Positions 1-7,452 of a stretch of DNA of 64,000 nucleotides are shown one piece after another. The position numbers and the translations under genes are program-made. Below the pieces are notes generated by a model. The model was not told where the DNA came from. It saw nothing but the letters and a program-made list of their open reading frames with translations, and made no database searches. This DNA is from Enhydrobacter sp. (GTDB lineage: Bacteria; Pseudomonadota; Alphaproteobacteria; Reyranellales; Reyranellaceae). Location of the stretch: positions 62,001 to 126,000 of the forward strand of contig NZ_CP126889.1 in assembly GCF_030246845.1 (NCBI RefSeq). The letters run 5' to 3'. Within the stretch, counting starts at the first letter, position 1. Every line of letters begins with the position of its first letter.

Positions 1-117
1 GATGCGGCTCATCTCGATGGCGAAGATCGGGATGTCCTGCGGACCGATGGGATCGAGGCGGCTGCGCGCCTCCAGGGCGGCGTGGACCGCCGCCCGCGCT
101 TCGCTTCGGGTCAACAT
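1..117 (-). CDS. N-terminus of an unidentified protein (cut by window edge)
   Basis: The minus strand is open from an ATG at 117 to the window edge with GC-rich third positions, reading MLTRSEARAAVHAALEARSR and onward for 39 codons. A purine-rich AAGGAAGG sits just upstream of the ATG. The frame stays open further upstream to another ATG at 195, but codon use there is less gene-like, so 117 is preferred. I do not recognise a family from this fragment. The rest of the gene lies to the left of the window. Confidence 0.4.
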   Translation of the reverse strand, partial: MLTRSEARAAVHAALEARSRLDPIGPQDIPIFAIEMSRI

Positions 118-341
118 GCCTTCCTTGTCGTCCAGCGCCGGGCGCGGCCAAACAGGCTTTGTGCGACCCCGAACGCCGTGCAGCGAAACCTCCATATCTT
201 GCCGCCGGCCCGGCCTTGGCCCCAAGCCCTTGCAAGCAACGGTGGTCCGATACAAACCTCCGCATTCTGTGATTGAACATCGCGTGTCATGGCGATAAAG
301 CGGGAGCATTGTGGGAATGGGAATTCATTTGGGGATTTCGC

Positions 342-581
342 ATGAATCGCCAATTCGAGCTGACGCATCGGGGTCGTGCGTTGGCGGTGCGGGTACGCCC
401 GATCGATGATGCATGGGAACTCTGGCTTTACGAGAACGGGCGGGAGCTGGCGCTGGCGGACGTGCTGTCCATCGATGACGCCACCCTCGCCCGACGCAAC
501 GGCTCGGCCGATCCGGTCGCCGACGCCGTGAGCCGCATCCGCCTGCGCCTCGACGCGGGCGAGATCCGCCTCCCTTCCTGA
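342..581 (+). CDS. Small hypothetical protein, 79 aa
   Basis: A short acidic/basic soluble protein with no signal peptide or membrane segment. The ATG at 342 has GGGGA 7 nt upstream; an earlier in-frame start at 273 would add residues with poor codon bias, so 342 is chosen. The sequence starts MNRQFELTHRGRALAVRV and is rich in Asp and Arg, with beta-strand-like alternation in the first half and a helix near the end. No family is recognised. It stands alone between the divergent fragment at the left edge and the Gly-rich secreted protein. Confidence 0.55.
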   Translation: MNRQFELTHRGRALAVRVRPIDDAWELWLYENGRELALADVLSIDDATLARRNGSADPVADAVSRIRLRLDAGEIRLPS

Positions 582-656
582 CGCCTTTTCCGTCTTCTTC
601 CGACACTCCGTACGATCGGGCAACCGCGCGATGCGCGGTCGCGTTCTTGCGTATGG

Positions 657-1505
657 ATGCCGAACCCTTCGCGCGTTCTCCTCATCGCCGGCCTGACGGC
701 GAGCTGCTGGCTCCTGCCGTCGCCGGCCTTCGCTTGGGCGTTCACGGCACCGCACGCCGCCACCTTTTCCCTGCTCGAGACGTCGCACGCTGACGCCAAC
801 CTTCTGCAATGCCGCGGCGGTGGAGGTGGTGGGGGCGGCAGTGGTGGCGGCAATGGCGGTGGCGCCGGCGCGGCCGCCGGTGCGAGCGCGGGCGCCGCAG
901 GTGCCGGTGCAGGTGCGGGCGCCAGTGCCGGAGCCGGTGGCGCCTCAGCCGGCGCAGGGGCGGGCGCGAGTGCCGGCGGCGCCAGTGCCAGTGCGGGCGC
1001 CGGCGCCAGTGCCGGAGCCGGCGGCGCAGGCGCGAGCGCGGGCGGTGCCGCCAGTGGCGCGAGCGCGGCTTCTGCCGGAACAGGAGCCGCCGGCGCAGGC
1101 GGCACGAGCGCCGGCAGTGCCGGTACCGGCGCGGGCAGTGTCGGCAACGGCGGAACCGGAACCAGCGCTGCATCGGCGACGAGTGCCGCGGACCCGGGCG
1201 GGACGGCGCCAGGCGCGGCAGCGACGGCGGCATCGCTCGGACCGGCATCGCCGGCTGCCGCAAACGATGCAGCGGCCGCCGCCGCTACATCGGCCGGCGC
1301 CGGTGCCGGCGGCGCGGTCGAAGGCTCGGAGGCTCGTGCCCGCGACGATCGCTACAGGCAAAGCTATCCTTCGACCGCGCGAAGCGCGCCGGGCGGCTCC
1401 TACTCGCTGCGCGGCGTCTACTTCCGGCGCGAGTGGTTCCAGAGCACCGCCGACTGCCTGACGGCGGCCTCGGCGCGCAACCTCCCGCTCGAAGTCTGCC
1501 GGTGA
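657..1505 (+). CDS. Secreted Gly/Ala/Ser-rich protein with C-terminal ADCL...C motif
   Basis: 282 aa. Residues 1-26 form a signal peptide ending in AFA. After a Cys near residue 52 comes a run of glycines and then about 170 residues made almost only of Gly, Ala and Ser. The last 50 residues are ordinary sequence and end with FQSTADCLTAASARNLPLEV followed by Cys-Arg. This tail closely matches the C-termini of the proteins at 4113-5264 and 62574-62912, which are otherwise unrelated low-complexity secreted proteins. Its stop codon overlaps the GTG start of the TonB-like gene (GTGA), so the two are probably co-translated. Function unknown; an extracytoplasmic structural or surface role is possible but is inference only. 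Confidence 0.75.
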   Translation: MPNPSRVLLIAGLTASCWLLPSPAFAWAFTAPHAATFSLLETSHADANLLQCRGGGGGGGGSGGGNGGGAGAAAGASAGAAGAGAGAGASAGAGGASAGAGAGASAGGASASAGAGASAGAGGAGASAGGAASGASAASAGTGAAGAGGTSAGSAGTGAGSVGNGGTGTSAASATSAADPGGTAPGAAATAASLGPASPAAANDAAAAAATSAGAGAGGAVEGSEARARDDRYRQSYPSTARSAPGGSYSLRGVYFRREWFQSTADCLTAASARNLPLEVCR

Positions 1506-2389
1506 TCGCCACACCCAGCCGCATCTCGCCGGTCGCGCTCGCGACGTCGGCCTTGATGCATGCCGCGCTCGCGGCTTCGTTGCTCTCGGCCCTGCCGCGC
1601 ATGCCGGTCCACCTGCGACCGCAGGCCATGGAGATCGCCGTCGACGTTGTCGCTGCCGAGCCTGCGACGGCGGCGCAATCGTCCCGGAACCTCGCGATGG
1701 AACTGCCGGCGCCGCCGCCTCCGGCGATCGCTGCGCCGGCCGGGTTCGGGTCGCCGCCGCCCGATCCCGCCGCGCCCGAGATCGCGACGCGGACGATGGC
1801 GCCGCTCGCGCCGCCTGCGCCGCCGGGACCGCGCGCGCAGCAGGCTGCGACCGCACGGACCGTGCCGCCGCCGCGGCCCGCGCTCGAACGGATCCTGCCG
1901 TCGGTCGAGGCGCCGCCTGTTCCTTCCGCGCAGGACTTTGCCGGCAGCGGTCCCCACAGCGCGCCGCCGCCCGTGGCGAAGGCGCCGAAACCGCAGGCGC
2001 CCATCCCGAAAGCGCATCTGCCGCGCGCGGCAGCGGCCGCGGCCGGCCACGCGGCCCGCTCGTCATTGCCGCTCACCGGAAGCGACGGCGGCCGCCGCCT
2101 GGCGCGCGAGGATTATCTCTGGCAGGTCATCCGCAAGCTTTCGCAGTACAAGGTCCAGCCCGTTTCGCGTGCGGCGAGCGAGCAGGGCCTCGTCGTGCTG
2201 CAGCTCACGCTGGCGCGGAACGGCCGGCTGGTCGGTCTCGCGCTCGCGCGCTCGAGCGGCTTTCCCGATCTCGATCGCGGCGTGATGGATGCCGCGCACG
2301 CCGCCTCCCCCTTCGCCCCGCTTCCGCCCGGCATCGCCGACGCGAGCACCACCTTTGTCGTGCCGATCCGCTACGTGCGCGACCGGTAG
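1502..2389 (+). CDS. TonB family protein
   Basis: 295 aa from a GTG that overlaps the previous stop by 4 bp. A single N-terminal hydrophobic segment (about residues 9-30) would anchor it in the inner membrane. A long Pro/Ala-rich linker follows (about residues 50-205), as in TonB proteins that span the periplasm. The last 90 residues look like a TonB C-terminal domain: an aromatic/basic helix (EDYLWQVIRKLSQYKVQP), then V-L-Q-L-T-L-ARNGRL-V-G-L, SSGFPDLDRGVMDAAHAASP, and a terminal strand FVVPIRYVRDR. Known family role: coupling proton motive force to outer-membrane transporters. No exbBD or TonB-dependent receptor is adjacent; the partner gene is the Gly-rich secreted protein, which is unusual. 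Confidence 0.8.
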   Translation: MIATPSRISPVALATSALMHAALAASLLSALPRMPVHLRPQAMEIAVDVVAAEPATAAQSSRNLAMELPAPPPPAIAAPAGFGSPPPDPAAPEIATRTMAPLAPPAPPGPRAQQAATARTVPPPRPALERILPSVEAPPVPSAQDFAGSGPHSAPPPVAKAPKPQAPIPKAHLPRAAAAAAGHAARSSLPLTGSDGGRRLAREDYLWQVIRKLSQYKVQPVSRAASEQGLVVLQLTLARNGRLVGLALARSSGFPDLDRGVMDAAHAASPFAPLPPGIADASTTFVVPIRYVRDR

Positions 2390-2485
2390 GCTGGCGGCAC
2401 AGCTTTGTCGCGGGAATGTTCCGCCGATGCCCTCGCCGACGCGCGACGATGGCCGCGGGTGCACGACAAGGCGGAGAGAAGCGCG

Positions 2486-3103
2486 ATGTCGCTCCTGCGC
2501 AGCAAGATCACGATGGCGGCGGCCGCGCTCGCCGTCGCCGCCTCGATGGCGGCCCGGCCGGCGGCGGCCGGGGACGACGGCACCGCGGCCTGGGGCAGCG
2601 TCGGCGGCTGGCAGATCCGCGTCGACCGCAGCATCGGCAACGGCTGCTTCGCCCTGCAGGGCTATCGCGACGGCAGCGTGCTGCGGCTGGGCTTCGACAT
2701 GACCCGCAAGGCGATCTATCTCGTGCTCGGCAACGCGAGCTGGCGCTCGATCGAGCTCGGCAAGCTCTACCGCATCGACTTCGTGTTCGACGGCGCGACG
2801 CGCTACAGCGGCGACTTCCGCGGCGTGCGGCTGGGCGGCAGCGCGTTCCTCGCCGGCACCAGCCTCAGCTTCGACTTCACGCGCGACTTCATGGAGCGCA
2901 ACGAGGTGCGGATCTACTACCGCGGCGCCCTGGTCGGCGACCTCTCGCTGCGCAACACCTACGCCGCCGTGGCCGAGGTGGTCCACTGCCAGCGGGAGAT
3001 CGCCGCCAGCGGCTCCGGCGATCGTCCGTCCGGCGCGTACCGCAACACCGCCGGACCGTTCGCCGGCGCCTCCGGCGCCGTCCGCGATCCCTTCGCGCGC
3101 TGA
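2486..3103 (+). CDS. Secreted hypothetical protein, 205 aa
   Basis: The ATG at 2486 follows GGCGGAGAG and begins a clear signal peptide (MSLLRSKITMAAAALAVAAS, cleavage near AAA-GDD). The mature part has one early Cys in IGNGCFALQGYRDG and a second in VVHCQRE, which could pair. It has alternating strands and an alpha-like segment, followed by a flexible Gly/Ser/Ala tail. The pattern NGCFALQGYRDGSVLRLGFD resembles small periplasmic proteins of alphaproteobacteria with no assigned function. An earlier in-frame start at 2405 lacks a ribosome binding site and would hide the signal peptide. Confidence 0.7.
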   Translation: MSLLRSKITMAAAALAVAASMAARPAAAGDDGTAAWGSVGGWQIRVDRSIGNGCFALQGYRDGSVLRLGFDMTRKAIYLVLGNASWRSIELGKLYRIDFVFDGATRYSGDFRGVRLGGSAFLAGTSLSFDFTRDFMERNEVRIYYRGALVGDLSLRNTYAAVAEVVHCQREIAASGSGDRPSGAYRNTAGPFAGASGAVRDPFAR

Positions 3104-3189
3104 GGCACCGCCGCCGGAACTGCCGGTCGTCGGAACTGAAAGGGCGGCGCCGCGCGTTGTCGTTCGGGCAATGCAGGGCGAGGCACCCG

Positions 3190-3585
3190 ATGACGAGCTC
3201 CGACACCCCGCCACCGGCGACGATCCTCGTGGTCGAGGACGAGGTCCTGATCCGGACCGCCGTCGCGGGCTATCTGCGCGACTGTGGCTATCGCGTTCTG
3301 GAAGCGGGAACGGCGGAGGAAGCGCAGAGGATCTTCGCGTCCGACGAGCCGGTCGACATCCTCTTCGCCGACGTCGACCTCGGACCGGGCGCCAGCGGAT
3401 TCGTCCTCGCCACCTGGACGAGGCAGAAGCGTCCGGCCGTGCGGATCCTGCTGACCTCGGGCGTGGATCGGATGGCGGAGAAGGCCGGCGATCTCTGCGA
3501 CGGTCCCTTTCTCGCGAAACCCTACACGCACGAGAGGCTGGCCGAGGAGATCAAGCGCCTGCTCGGCCGCGCCGGAGACCGGTGA
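3190..3585 (+). CDS. Single-domain response regulator
   Basis: 131 aa, a lone receiver (CheY-like) domain with no output domain. The conserved acidic pair is E16-D17 (ILVVEDE), the phospho-acceptor Asp is about residue 61 (FADVDLG), the Thr/Ser switch is at TS near 89-90, and the Lys is at 110 (FLAKPY). It is closely similar to the regulator on the opposite strand at 3589, sharing YLRDCGYRVLEA and DGPF.KPY, and the two genes converge with only 3 bp between their stop codons. Known role of such stand-alone receivers: phosphorelay or protein-protein signalling. No histidine kinase lies in the window. Confidence 0.85.
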   Translation: MTSSDTPPPATILVVEDEVLIRTAVAGYLRDCGYRVLEAGTAEEAQRIFASDEPVDILFADVDLGPGASGFVLATWTRQKRPAVRILLTSGVDRMAEKAGDLCDGPFLAKPYTHERLAEEIKRLLGRAGDR

Positions 3586-3588
3586 CGC

Positions 3589-4296
3589 TCAGCCGCGCCG
3601 CCGCCTGGCAAGGACTAGGGCCTCGATGTTCACCGCCAGCTCGACGTAGGAATAGGGCTTGGTCATGAACGGCCCGTCGGAGAGACGCTCGCTCTCGCCG
3701 ACCGGTCGTTGCCCGCCCGAGACGAGAAGGATCCGGATATCGGGATGGTGCTCGCGGATCCGGCGCGCGAGCGCGAGGCCGTCGGCCTCGCCACCGAGAT
3801 CGATATCGGAGAACACGACCTCGACGGGCTCGCCCGCCGCCAGCAACCGCTCGGCGTCGTTCGCCGTCACCGCCTCGAGGACGCGATAGCCGCAATCGCG
3901 CAGATAGTCGGCCGCCGTGAGCCGAGTCAGCGTCTCGTCCTCGACCACGAGGACCGTCGCCGGACGCCGCTTCGCCGCCCGACGTTCGCGGGGCGTCGCT
4001 GCCAGAATGCCGTCGTCCTCCGTCCCGGGCTCCGGCGCAAACGCCGGGCCGATCGTGCTCCCCTGTTCGACTGCAACGCCGAGGCCCCGGCAATCGTTCC
4101 GGAACGGCTGCCTCAGCGCCGCTCGCAGGCGGCCAAGGGTACGTGATCGGCATAAGCGGCCGTCAGGCAGTCGGCGGTGGTCCGATAGGCGCCGCGGTCG
4201 AAACGGGCCTCGCGTCCGGCCTGGGCCAGGCCCAGCGGGCCGCCCGTCGATTCCGGCCACAGGCAGGGCAGGCCCGCCATGCGGCGCGCCTCGCAA
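3589..4296 (-). CDS. Single-domain response regulator, start codon unclear
   Basis: The receiver domain reads ATVLVVEDETLTRLTAADYL, with phospho-acceptor in FSDIDLG and Lys in FMTKPYSY; it is a paralogue of the regulator at 3190. The open frame reaches an ATG at 4296, but the first 60 codons there are only the shadow of the upstream repeat protein, which ends at 4113 on the same strand in another frame. Between 4113 and the receiver there is no in-frame ATG, GTG or TTG; only CTG (4116, 4005) and ATT codons occur. The gene therefore either starts inside the upstream gene (GTG 4260 or ATG 4296) or uses a rare start codon. Coding support is firm only below about 4050. Confidence 0.7.
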   Translation of the reverse strand: MRGAPHGGPALPVAGIDGRPAGPGPGRTRGPFRPRRLSDHRRLPDGRLCRSRTLGRLRAALRQPFRNDCRGLGVAVEQGSTIGPAFAPEPGTEDDGILAATPRERRAAKRRPATVLVVEDETLTRLTAADYLRDCGYRVLEAVTANDAERLLAAGEPVEVVFSDIDLGGEADGLALARRIREHHPDIRILLVSGGQRPVGESERLSDGPFMTKPYSYVELAVNIEALVLARRRRG

Positions 4297-5264
4297 AACT
4301 CCGCCGATGGCATCGCGGCGCCGGTGCTCGCGGCCGCCGACGATCCTGCGCTGCCGGCCGAACCGGCCGATCCACCCGACGCGCTGCCGCTTGCGGCGCC
4401 GGCGCCCGCAGCGGCTCCGGTCGCCCCGTTGGCCCCGCCGCCAGCCGCCGCCCCGCCGGCACCTGAAGAACCCGCCGCGCTCGCGCTGCCTGCGCCACCG
4501 CCGGCCGCGCTGCCTCCGGCGCCACCCGCGGCCGAGCTGCCTGCGCCACCGCCCGCACCTGAGGACGCGCCCGCGCCGCCTCCCGCTGCTCCGCCAGCCG
4601 CGCCGCCGCTGGCACTTCCGCTGGCGCTTCCCGCGCCACCACCGGAAGAGCTTGCCGAGCCCGAACCGCCGCTGCTGCCGGAGGCGCCGGCGCTACCACC
4701 GGCTGATGCTCCGCCCGAGCCACCGGCCCCGCCGCCGCTGGCACTTCCGCCGGCGCTTCCCGCGCCACCACCGGAAGAGCTTGCCGAGCCCGAACCGCCG
4801 CTGCTGCCGGAGGCGCCGGCGCTACCACCGGCTGATGCTCCGCCCGAGCCACCGGCCCCGCCGCCGCTGGCACTTCCGCCGGCGCTTCCTGCGCCACTGC
4901 CGGAAGAGCTTGCCGAGCCCGAGCCGCCGCTGCTCGCGGCCGCACCGGCCGCGCCCCCGCCCGCGCCTCCACCGCCCGACGCGCCGCCATTGCCTCCACC
5001 ACCACTACCACCACCACCGGCGCCCGAACCGTCGCTGCAGCCGCCGCTCCCGCCGCCACTGCCACTGCCGCTACTCCCGCTGCTGCCGCCGTGGACCTTC
5101 ACGAGCGGCACGGTGGCGGAGCCAGGCGCGACAGGAGATCGTGAATCGACGACGCCGGACCGAGGCACGACCAGGATTGGCCCGGCCGCCGCACTCGTCG
5201 TCGCGAACGAGAGCACGGCAACGGGCGCCGCAAAACTCGCGGCAAAAAGACCACGGACAATCAT
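4113..5264 (-). CDS. Secreted Gly/Ser/Ala-rich repeat protein with C-terminal ADCL...C motif
   Basis: 383 aa from the ATG at 5264, preceded by AAGGTGGG. The signal peptide is MIVRGLFAASFAAPVAVLSF and cleaves near AAA-GPI. About 250 residues of Gly/Ser/Ala low complexity follow, including a 43-residue unit repeated nearly perfectly two and a half times (129-bp DNA repeat). The last 70 residues are ordinary and Cys-containing (EFCEARRMAGLPCLWPE) and end with YRTTADCLTAAYADHVPLAA followed by CERR. This tail matches the proteins at 657 and 62574. Function unknown; export and a conserved disulfide-capable tail suggest an envelope or extracellular role (inference). Confidence 0.75.
   Translation of the reverse strand: MIVRGLFAASFAAPVAVLSFATTSAAAGPILVVPRSGVVDSRSPVAPGSATVPLVKVHGGSSGSSGSGSGGGSGGCSDGSGAGGGGSGGGGNGGASGGGGAGGGAAGAAASSGGSGSASSSGSGAGSAGGSASGGGAGGSGGASAGGSAGASGSSGGSGSASSSGGGAGSAGGSASGGGAGGSGGASAGGSAGASGSSGGSGSASSSGGGAGSASGSASGGAAGGAAGGGAGASSGAGGGAGSSAAGGAGGSAAGGGAGSASAAGSSGAGGAAAGGGANGATGAAAGAGAASGSASGGSAGSAGSAGSSAAASTGAAMPSAEFCEARRMAGLPCLWPESTGGPLGLAQAGREARFDRGAYRTTADCLTAAYADHVPLAACERR
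4603..4925. repeat. 129-bp in-frame tandem repeat, about 2.5 copies
   Basis: The string CCGGAAGAG recurs at 4642, 4771 and 4900, giving a period of exactly 129 bp (43 codons). The units at about 4606-4734 and 4735-4863 differ at only a few positions; the third is partial. It lies inside the low-complexity region of the secreted protein on the minus strand. A whole-codon period means copy-number change would not break the frame. Confidence 0.9.
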
Positions 5265-5403
5265 TCCACACCCACCTTCAATGACCCACGGCACCGTCAA
5301 CGCAGGACAGAGCCGCGGGATGCACAGGGGGTCGACCTCACGGTGCAGCTGCAACCGTCCACGCCTCTGGCCGTTTACGTACCGAAGACGCCGGAAACAG
5401 CCG

Positions 5404-5784
5404 ATGATTCCGAGGGCGAAGGACACCGATACGCGGCCTCAGGACACCGTCCTGCTGGCGCTCGCGGCGTCGTCGGTCGCCCGCCGCATGGCTGACTACC
5501 TGCGCGCCCGCGGCTTCCGGGTGGAGCAGGCGGAGAATTCGGAGCAGGCGCTGGCGCAGTTGCGAAGGCACCGCTTCAACGCCGTGCTCGTCGATGCCGA
5601 GATCCCCGGGCCGCTCGACGGATTTTCCGTTCTCCAGCATGTGCGACGCCAGGCCGCCGCGTCGGACGTGGCCTTGATCCATGGCACGGGGCATCTGCTG
5701 AGGGCCGTCGCGCGCTTGTGCGAACGCGCGCTGGCGCGGCGGCCGCCGCTTTCGCGATCCTCGATGCTCGACGCCAAGGCCTAG
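5404..5784 (+). CDS. Divergent receiver-like protein
   Basis: 126 aa. The centre and spacing match a receiver domain: AVLVDAEIPGPLDGFSVLQH carries a candidate phospho-acceptor Asp at about residue 64, and RRMADYLRARGFRVEQAENS matches helix 1/strand 2. The acidic pair after strand 1 is missing (VLLALAASS) and the strand-5 Lys is not visible (HGTGHL), so it probably cannot be phosphorylated in the usual way. It is the third of four receiver-type genes within 3 kb. Start at 5404 is the ATG closest to the domain; the upstream open frame is the shadow of the repeat protein. Confidence 0.65.
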   Translation: MIPRAKDTDTRPQDTVLLALAASSVARRMADYLRARGFRVEQAENSEQALAQLRRHRFNAVLVDAEIPGPLDGFSVLQHVRRQAAASDVALIHGTGHLLRAVARLCERALARRPPLSRSSMLDAKA

Positions 5785-5806
5785 GCGGCGCGGCGCCGCC
5801 TTTTCG

Positions 5807-6190
5807 TCAGCGTGCCCGCTCGCGCAGGGAATCGGCGACCATCGCGAGGAGATCGCCATGGTCGACGGGCTTGCCCATGTAGCGGGCCTCGCGCAGCGCC
5901 GGCGGGAGGTATTCGCGGTCGTTCGCCGCGACGACCACGAACGGCACGCCGCGAGTCGCCAGCAGCGTCGCGATCGGCTCGGCCGAGCCGTCGGCCAGCT
6001 CGGCGTCGAGCACCGCGCCGTCGAACGGCTCTCCGTCGACCAGCAGCAGGCCGGCAGCGCGGCTCCAGGCCGGACCGACCACCGTGCCGCCGGCGCGTTC
6101 GATTCGCCGGCGCAGCATCGTCGCCTGCAGGTAGTCGTCCTCGACGATCAGGATCCGGCGACCCTCGAGCGACATCTTCTTGTTGGTCAT
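5807..6190 (-). CDS. Single-domain response regulator
   Basis: 127 aa from the ATG at 6190 (MTNKKMSLEGRRILIVEDDY). The acidic pair is D18-D19, the phospho-acceptor is D62 in AVLDAELADG, and the Lys is K107 in YMGKPVD. No output domain. It converges with the receiver-like gene at 5404 (22 bp between stops). An upstream start at 6244 is possible but adds basic, poorly conserved residues. As with its neighbours, no cognate kinase is visible. Confidence 0.8.
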   Translation of the reverse strand: MTNKKMSLEGRRILIVEDDYLQATMLRRRIERAGGTVVGPAWSRAAGLLLVDGEPFDGAVLDAELADGSAEPIATLLATRGVPFVVVAANDREYLPPALREARYMGKPVDHGDLLAMVADSLRERAR

Positions 6191-6448
6191 GACGGAGCGC
6201 GGCGTGCGGCGAACCGCGGCGCCCGGGATTTTGCGGGCCGGCAAGTTGAACTACCCCCTTCCCCTACAACAGCAAATACCCCTCGCCTCCAATGCGCAGC
6301 AGGCACCGCCCTGTCGAGCCCTTGTTATTCACAGGCTGGGGAAAATCGGACTGGCCTGCCCGTAAAGCCGATCGCGGTGGACAGGATCGCCGCCCGTCTG
6401 GCAGCGTGGTCGAACCGACAGCCTCGTTTTCAACCCGCGGAGGCGATC

Positions 6449-7096
6449 ATGGGTCTGATGGACATCCTGAACGGCATGCAGAACGGCCCGCGCGGCGGCG
6501 CCGCGCGCTCGGAAGGCGGCGGCATGTCGCCCCTCACCATGGCGCTGCTCGGCCTGCTCGCCTACAAGGCGATCAAGAGCTTCGGCGCAGCGTCGGCTCC
6601 CGCGACGGCTCCCTCGGCGACGCCCACCGCTCCGGCCGGAACGCCGGCGGCGGGCGGTCCGTCTTCCGGCGGCGGCCTGACCGCGGGGCTCGACGATCTG
6701 CTGCGCGGCGGCGCCGGCGCGGCATCGACCGGGCTCGGCGGATTGCTGGGAGGCCTGCTGGGCGGCCTCGGCGGCGCGGGTGCGGCCGGATCGGGCGCGG
6801 GCGGGCTGGGCGGCCTGCTCACCGGCGGCCTGGGCGACCTGCTCGACCAGTTCCAGGGCGCCGGCAAGGGCGCGGCCGCGACCTCGTGGGTCGGCACCGG
6901 CCAGAACCATGCGATCTCGGCCGACGATCTCGCCCAGGTCCTGACGCCCGATCAGATCGATTTCCTGACGCAGCACAGCGGCATGTCGCGCCAGGCGCTG
7001 CTCGACGGCTTGAGCCAGCACCTGCCCGGCCTCGTCGATCAGCTCACGCCGGGCGGCCGCCTGCCGACCGCCGACGAGATGAACCGCGCCGTCTGA
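6449..7096 (+). CDS. YidB family (DUF937) protein
   Basis: 215 aa, preceded by GGAGG six nt before the ATG. The N-terminus MGLMDILNGMQNGPRGG, a Gly/Ala-rich middle (LGGLLGGLLGGLGGAGAAG) and the C-terminal region SWVGTGQNHAISADDLAQVL, FLTQHSGMSRQALLDGLSQH, LPGLVDQLTPGGRLPT are hallmarks of YidB/DUF937 proteins. The family has no settled biochemical role. It is followed after 11 bp by the GlsB/YeaQ-type membrane gene, with which it probably forms an operon. Confidence 0.85.
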   Translation: MGLMDILNGMQNGPRGGAARSEGGGMSPLTMALLGLLAYKAIKSFGAASAPATAPSATPTAPAGTPAAGGPSSGGGLTAGLDDLLRGGAGAASTGLGGLLGGLLGGLGGAGAAGSGAGGLGGLLTGGLGDLLDQFQGAGKGAAATSWVGTGQNHAISADDLAQVLTPDQIDFLTQHSGMSRQALLDGLSQHLPGLVDQLTPGGRLPTADEMNRAV

Positions 7097-7107
7097 GGGA
7101 GGCCACC

Positions 7108-7368
7108 ATGGGCGGCTTTCTCTGGATCGTGCTGATCGGCTTCGTGGCGGGCATCATCGCCCGCCTGCTGTCGTCGGCGCCGAACAAGCCCACCGGCTTC
7201 ATCCTGACGACGGTGCTGGGAATCGCCGGCGCCTTCCTCGCCACTTTCGTCGGCCAGGCGGTCGGCTGGTACGCGCCCGACCAGGGCGCGGGCTTCATCG
7301 CCGCGACCGTGGGCGCGATCGTCGTCCTCTTCATCTGGAACCGCATCGCCGTCGCCCGGGCGCGGTAG
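7108..7368 (+). CDS. GlsB/YeaQ/YmgE family small membrane protein
   Basis: 86 aa with three hydrophobic segments and Gly-rich motifs: WIVLIGFVAGIIARLL, then GFILTTVLGIAGAFLATFVG, then GFIAATVGAIVVLFIWNRI. This is the layout of the transglycosylase-associated (GlsB/YeaQ) family, small stress-linked inner-membrane proteins. GAGGGAGG precedes the ATG. It is probably co-transcribed with the yidB-like gene. Confidence 0.85.
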   Translation: MGGFLWIVLIGFVAGIIARLLSSAPNKPTGFILTTVLGIAGAFLATFVGQAVGWYAPDQGAGFIAATVGAIVVLFIWNRIAVARAR

Positions 7369-7383
7369 TTGTGCAGCATTGGT

Positions 7384-7413
7384 ATCATCCCTCGCTTCGC
7401 TCGGGATGACACC
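7384..7413. repeat. TGTCATCCCGAGC palindromic repeat, half copy
   Basis: The sequence ATCATCCCTCGCTTCGCTCGGGATGACACC matches one arm pair of the dispersed repeat seen in full at 10078, 17105, 32821, 38664, 42301 and 42994. Here only the short inverted-repeat form remains, between the YeaQ-like gene and the sulfatase gene. Confidence 0.75.
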
Positions 7414-7452
7414 TTTTCCGTGTGGGCCATGAAGCGACCGGGATAGCGCCGC

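Noticed and set aside
809-1502. Arg-rich frame preceding the TonB-like gene, read as one 526-aa protein
   Set aside because: The first 231 codons are the shadow of the Gly-rich gene in another frame; the GTG at 1502 is a better start.
4603-4925. CRISPR array
   Set aside because: The repeats are 129 bp, contiguous, in frame and without unique spacers; they are protein-coding tandem repeats.
5404-5784. Fully functional response regulator
   Set aside because: Key acidic pair and Lys are missing, so it is listed only as receiver-like.
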